Shown here in pieces: positions 14,536-16,575 of a DNA stretch of 16,575 bases; the first letter of the stretch is position 1, and every line of letters starts with the position of its first letter. Source of the DNA: an uncultured Dialister sp. GTDB taxonomy: Bacteria; Bacillota; Negativicutes; Veillonellales; Dialisteraceae. The translations under genes and the position numbers were made by a program. The DNA lies in NCBI RefSeq assembly GCF_900538805.1, contig NZ_UPZP01000042.1, positions 1 to 16,575 on the forward strand. Direction: 5' to 3'. The notes under the pieces were generated by a model, which searched no databases, was not told where the DNA came from, and saw only the letters and a program-made list of their open reading frames with translations.

Positions 14536-14544
14536 TGGTACAAT
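14536..14544 (+). promoter_or_regulatory. Extended -10 promoter of ftsY
   Basis: TGGTACAAT is an extended -10 (TG at 14536-14537, TACAAT at 14539-14544). The -35 region is weak, as extended -10 promoters allow. The start point would be near 14551, about 27 nt before the ATG. Confidence 0.4.
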
Positions 14545-14577
14545 AGAATATATTATTGTATGTTCGGAGGAATGAGC

Positions 14578-15522
14578 ATGGGATTTTTTGACAAAATCAA
14601 GAAGGGTCTCACGAAGACCAAGCAGAGTCTGATCAAGAATATTGAAAGCGTAGTCATCGGCTATGCCCAGATTGATGAGGATTTCCTGGAAGATTTGGAA
14701 ATGGTGCTCCTGTCCGGGGACATCGGCGTCCGCACCACGGATTACCTGATGCGGCAGATCCGCCGGGGTGTGACGGAAGGTACCATCCACAATACGAAGG
14801 AAGTTATGCCCTTCATGGAGAAGACGGTGAAGGAGCTTTTGAAGGACGATACGGCGGCGGAGGAGTATACCCACCATCCGGAGGTGATTCTGGTGGTCGG
14901 GGTGAACGGGGTAGGCAAGACGACCACCATCGGCAAGCTGTCCGGCCGTCTCCACAAGGAAGGAAAGAAGGTCCTTCTGGCGGCGGCTGATACCTTCCGC
15001 GCCGCTGCGTCGGAGCAGCTTACCATCTGGGCAGAACGGACGGGAGCGGATATCGTGAAGCATGCGGAAGGGGCGGACCCCGCAGCGGTTGCTTTTGACG
15101 CCGTATCCGCCGCCAAGGCCAGAGGAGCGGATGTGGTGCTCATCGACACTGCCGGCCGTCTCCAGACGAAGGTGAACCTCATGGAAGAGCTGGGCAAAAT
15201 CAGCCGCGTGGTGAAGAAGGTCATTCCCGATGCGCCTCACCAGACCCTTCTGGTGCTGGATGCCACCACCGGACAGAATGCCATCAGCCAGGCAAAGAAT
15301 TTCGGTGAAATCGTTCCGCTCACCGGCGTGGTGCTGACGAAGCTGGACGGTACTGCCAAGGGCGGCGTAGTTCTTTCCGTCCATGAAGAGCTCCATGTGC
15401 CTATCAAGTGGATCGGCCTGGGCGAAAGGGAAGATGACCTGGACCGCTTCAATCCCGAGGAATTCGCAAAGGCTCTCTTTGAAACGGACGATCATGTGCT
15501 GCAGGAAAGCACAAAGGTGTAA
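14578..15522 (+). CDS. ftsY: FtsY, signal recognition particle receptor GTPase
   Basis: Docks SRP-bound ribosomes at the membrane through its complex with Ffh. The start at 14578 (MGFFDKIKKGL) is chosen because GGAGG at 14566-14570 is 7 nt upstream; an in-frame ATG at 14560 precedes this site. The 314 aa comprise an N-terminal helical bundle (about 1-100) and the GTPase G domain: P-loop GVNGVGKTTT at 108-117, ADTFRAAA after it, DTAGR at 190-194, TKLDGTAKGG from 254 and GLGEREDDL near the C-terminus. It lacks the long acidic A domain of E. coli FtsY; the amphipathic N-terminus would bind membrane. It is monocistronic, with its own promoter and terminator. Confidence 0.97.
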   Translation: MGFFDKIKKGLTKTKQSLIKNIESVVIGYAQIDEDFLEDLEMVLLSGDIGVRTTDYLMRQIRRGVTEGTIHNTKEVMPFMEKTVKELLKDDTAAEEYTHHPEVILVVGVNGVGKTTTIGKLSGRLHKEGKKVLLAAADTFRAAASEQLTIWAERTGADIVKHAEGADPAAVAFDAVSAAKARGADVVLIDTAGRLQTKVNLMEELGKISRVVKKVIPDAPHQTLLVLDATTGQNAISQAKNFGEIVPLTGVVLTKLDGTAKGGVVLSVHEELHVPIKWIGLGEREDDLDRFNPEEFAKALFETDDHVLQESTKV

Positions 15523-15537
15523 TATTTGTTGAAATGG

Positions 15538-15570
15538 CAGGGGTGCATAGTGCATCCCTGTTTCTATTTT
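15538..15570 (+). terminator. Intrinsic terminator of ftsY
   Basis: CAGGGGTGCA (15538-15547) pairs with TGCATCCCTG (15551-15560, one G-U) across a 3-nt loop, followed by TTTCTATTTTT. It lies 16 nt after the ftsY stop. Confidence 0.8.
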
Positions 15571-15589
15571 TGAAATCATGGAGAATGAT

Positions 15590-16312
15590 ATGAGGAAATA
15601 TTCTGGGAAAAAAGTCATTAAAACAACGAAAAAGGGAACAATGAAATTTTCCTATCCTGTGACCATTACATTTACGCCTGGGATAAGTGCTATTTATCTT
15701 CGGATTTCCAGAACAGGGAAAATTCTTGTGTCTGCACCGGCGGCCATGCCTCTGAAAGCAGTGGAAGATTTCGTCGTTTCCAAGGATGCCTGGATAAAGG
15801 AAAAGCTGGCGAAGATGCCCAATATCCCTCACTATAATTATAGTACTGGAGAAAAACACTATTTTCTGGGCAGTGAATACCCTATTGCCTATTTTCATTG
15901 CGCTGTGAGCTTTGCATCGGTGGAGGATGGCAGGCTCTGCATCATGGTAACGCCCCGTACCAGGGATTTTCCGGGAGCCTATAAGAAGCTCATGAAGGAA
16001 GAACTGAAAAAGGTGATAGGCAAATACATCAAAATCTGGGCGCCCCGCATGGGCGTGAATCCTTCTTCCTTCAACGTCCGCATCCTCAAGAGCCGCTGGG
16101 GCAGCTGCAATGTGGCAACCGGAGAGCTTACCTTCGCTCTGGACCTTGTCACCAAACCGGAAGAATGCATCGAATCCGTGGTGGTGCACGAACTGAACCA
16201 CCTCCTGGAAACAGGCCATACGCCCCGCTTCCACGCCCTCATGGCCCACTGGCTTCCGGACTATAAGGAAAGAACAAAGAAACTGTACGAATATCCAAGG
16301 GAGTTTATTTGA
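15590..16312 (+). CDS. YgjP-type zinc metallopeptidase (DUF45, SprT/M48-like)
   Basis: A predicted cytosolic zinc-dependent protein of the YgjP family; no substrate is established for most members. The start at 15590 is chosen because GGAGA (15580-15584) lies 5 nt upstream; the ATG at 15578 has no site. The 240 aa match the family. The conserved SRWGSC is at 168-173. The zinc motif HELNH at 200-204, with a third histidine at 210 in GHTPRFH, gives the HExxH-x5-H arrangement; Glu201 is the predicted catalytic base. The N-terminal half is beta-rich with no signal peptide. The usual F-W after the third ligand is F-H here. It lies after the ftsY terminator without a clear promoter, so it may depend on read-through. 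Confidence 0.85.
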   Translation: MRKYSGKKVIKTTKKGTMKFSYPVTITFTPGISAIYLRISRTGKILVSAPAAMPLKAVEDFVVSKDAWIKEKLAKMPNIPHYNYSTGEKHYFLGSEYPIAYFHCAVSFASVEDGRLCIMVTPRTRDFPGAYKKLMKEELKKVIGKYIKIWAPRMGVNPSSFNVRILKSRWGSCNVATGELTFALDLVTKPEECIESVVVHELNHLLETGHTPRFHALMAHWLPDYKERTKKLYEYPREFI

Positions 16313-16362
16313 AAGAAAATGGGGCAGAAGGTGCAGGAGGGCCAAGGGGGACACCTTGTTAG

Positions 16363-16426
16363 AAATGGTAAATGGTGAATTGTAAATGGTAAATGAAGGT
16401 GGGCGCCTTTAAAAATAAGGGGCGCC
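16363..16426. repeat. Direct repeat pair and GGCGCC hairpin after the metallopeptidase gene
   Basis: AAATGGTAAATG occurs at 16363-16374 and 16384-16395. GGCGCC at 16402-16407 and 16421-16426 can pair across a 13-nt AT-rich loop, but no T-tract follows, so it is at best a weak terminator. A further hairpin CGCGCC tgc GGCGCG (16487-16501) resembles the short GC hairpins at 345-602. Confidence 0.5.
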
Positions 16427-16512
16427 AGTTTGAATAAAATCTTTAAAACCGAGCTTCGCCCGTGGGAAAAGATAAAACCGTACAACCGCGCCTGCGGCGC
16501 GATGGAAATGCA

Positions 16513-16575
16513 ATCGAGTAGAGATTATTCATCCCTCTCACACCACCGTACGTACCGTTCGGTATACGGCGGTTC
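16513..16575 (-). mobile_element. Group II intron 3' end (domains V and VI), cut by the window edge
   Basis: On the - strand, from 16575 leftward, a domain V-like hairpin is seen: ACCGCCGTA pairs with TACGGTGGT, capped by TACC GAAC GGTA with the two-base CG bulge, and carries a CGC catalytic triad including the conserved G-U pair. It is followed by GTGAGAGGG, a short domain VI hairpin (GAGA/TCTC) and the ending CTACTCGAT, with a candidate branch-point A at 16519, seven bases from the 3' end. The 3' splice site is placed at about 16513. The rest of the intron, possibly including a reverse transcriptase gene, lies beyond the window. Confidence 0.8.

Overview
The window looks like a piece of a diderm Firmicute (class Negativicutes, Veillonellaceae; Dialister-like is my best guess). 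The reasoning is that a Firmicutes-type Fe-S operon, sufCBDSU with SufU instead of SufE, sits next to a TonB-dependent outer-membrane receptor, which requires an outer membrane. All confidently called protein genes are on the + strand. The species is inferred; no marker gene settles it.

Layout. 1-845: no gene; nested inverted repeats, GC-rich hairpin repeats and the suf leader. 846-5738: the suf operon (sufC, sufB, sufD, sufS, sufU), tightly packed with 1-nt overlaps at two junctions. 5736-5941: a 161-bp palindromic MITE-like element inserted at the sufU stop codon, then an intrinsic terminator. 5961-6296: composite intergenic repeats. 6379-13453: a second transcription unit with a strong promoter, a possible Fur box, a leader terminator, a TonB-dependent receptor, a leader that could hide its ribosome binding site, a BtuF/HmuT-like lipoprotein and a CobN/BchH-like chelatase subunit. 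13454-14577: no protein gene; more copies of the same repeats, then a candidate structured RNA gene on the - strand (about 14345 to 14012) facing away from ftsY. 14578-15522: ftsY with terminator. 15590-16312: a YgjP-type zinc metallopeptidase. 16513-16575: the 3' end (domains V and VI) of a group II intron on the - strand, running off the window.

How the genes fit together. SufS takes sulfur from cysteine, SufU carries it, and SufBCD assembles the cluster. The receptor, lipoprotein and CobN-like protein form a plausible import-and-processing unit for a metal tetrapyrrole (heme or a corrinoid): outer-membrane uptake, periplasmic capture, then cytoplasmic metal insertion or removal. The inner-membrane permease and ATPase, and the CobS/CobT partners of a classical cobaltochelatase, are absent from the window. 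FtsY is the SRP receptor and has its own promoter.

The parts that look least described are the - strand RNA candidate, the covarying hairpin repeats, the two leader structures in the tetrapyrrole unit, and the MITE that supplies the last base of a stop codon.
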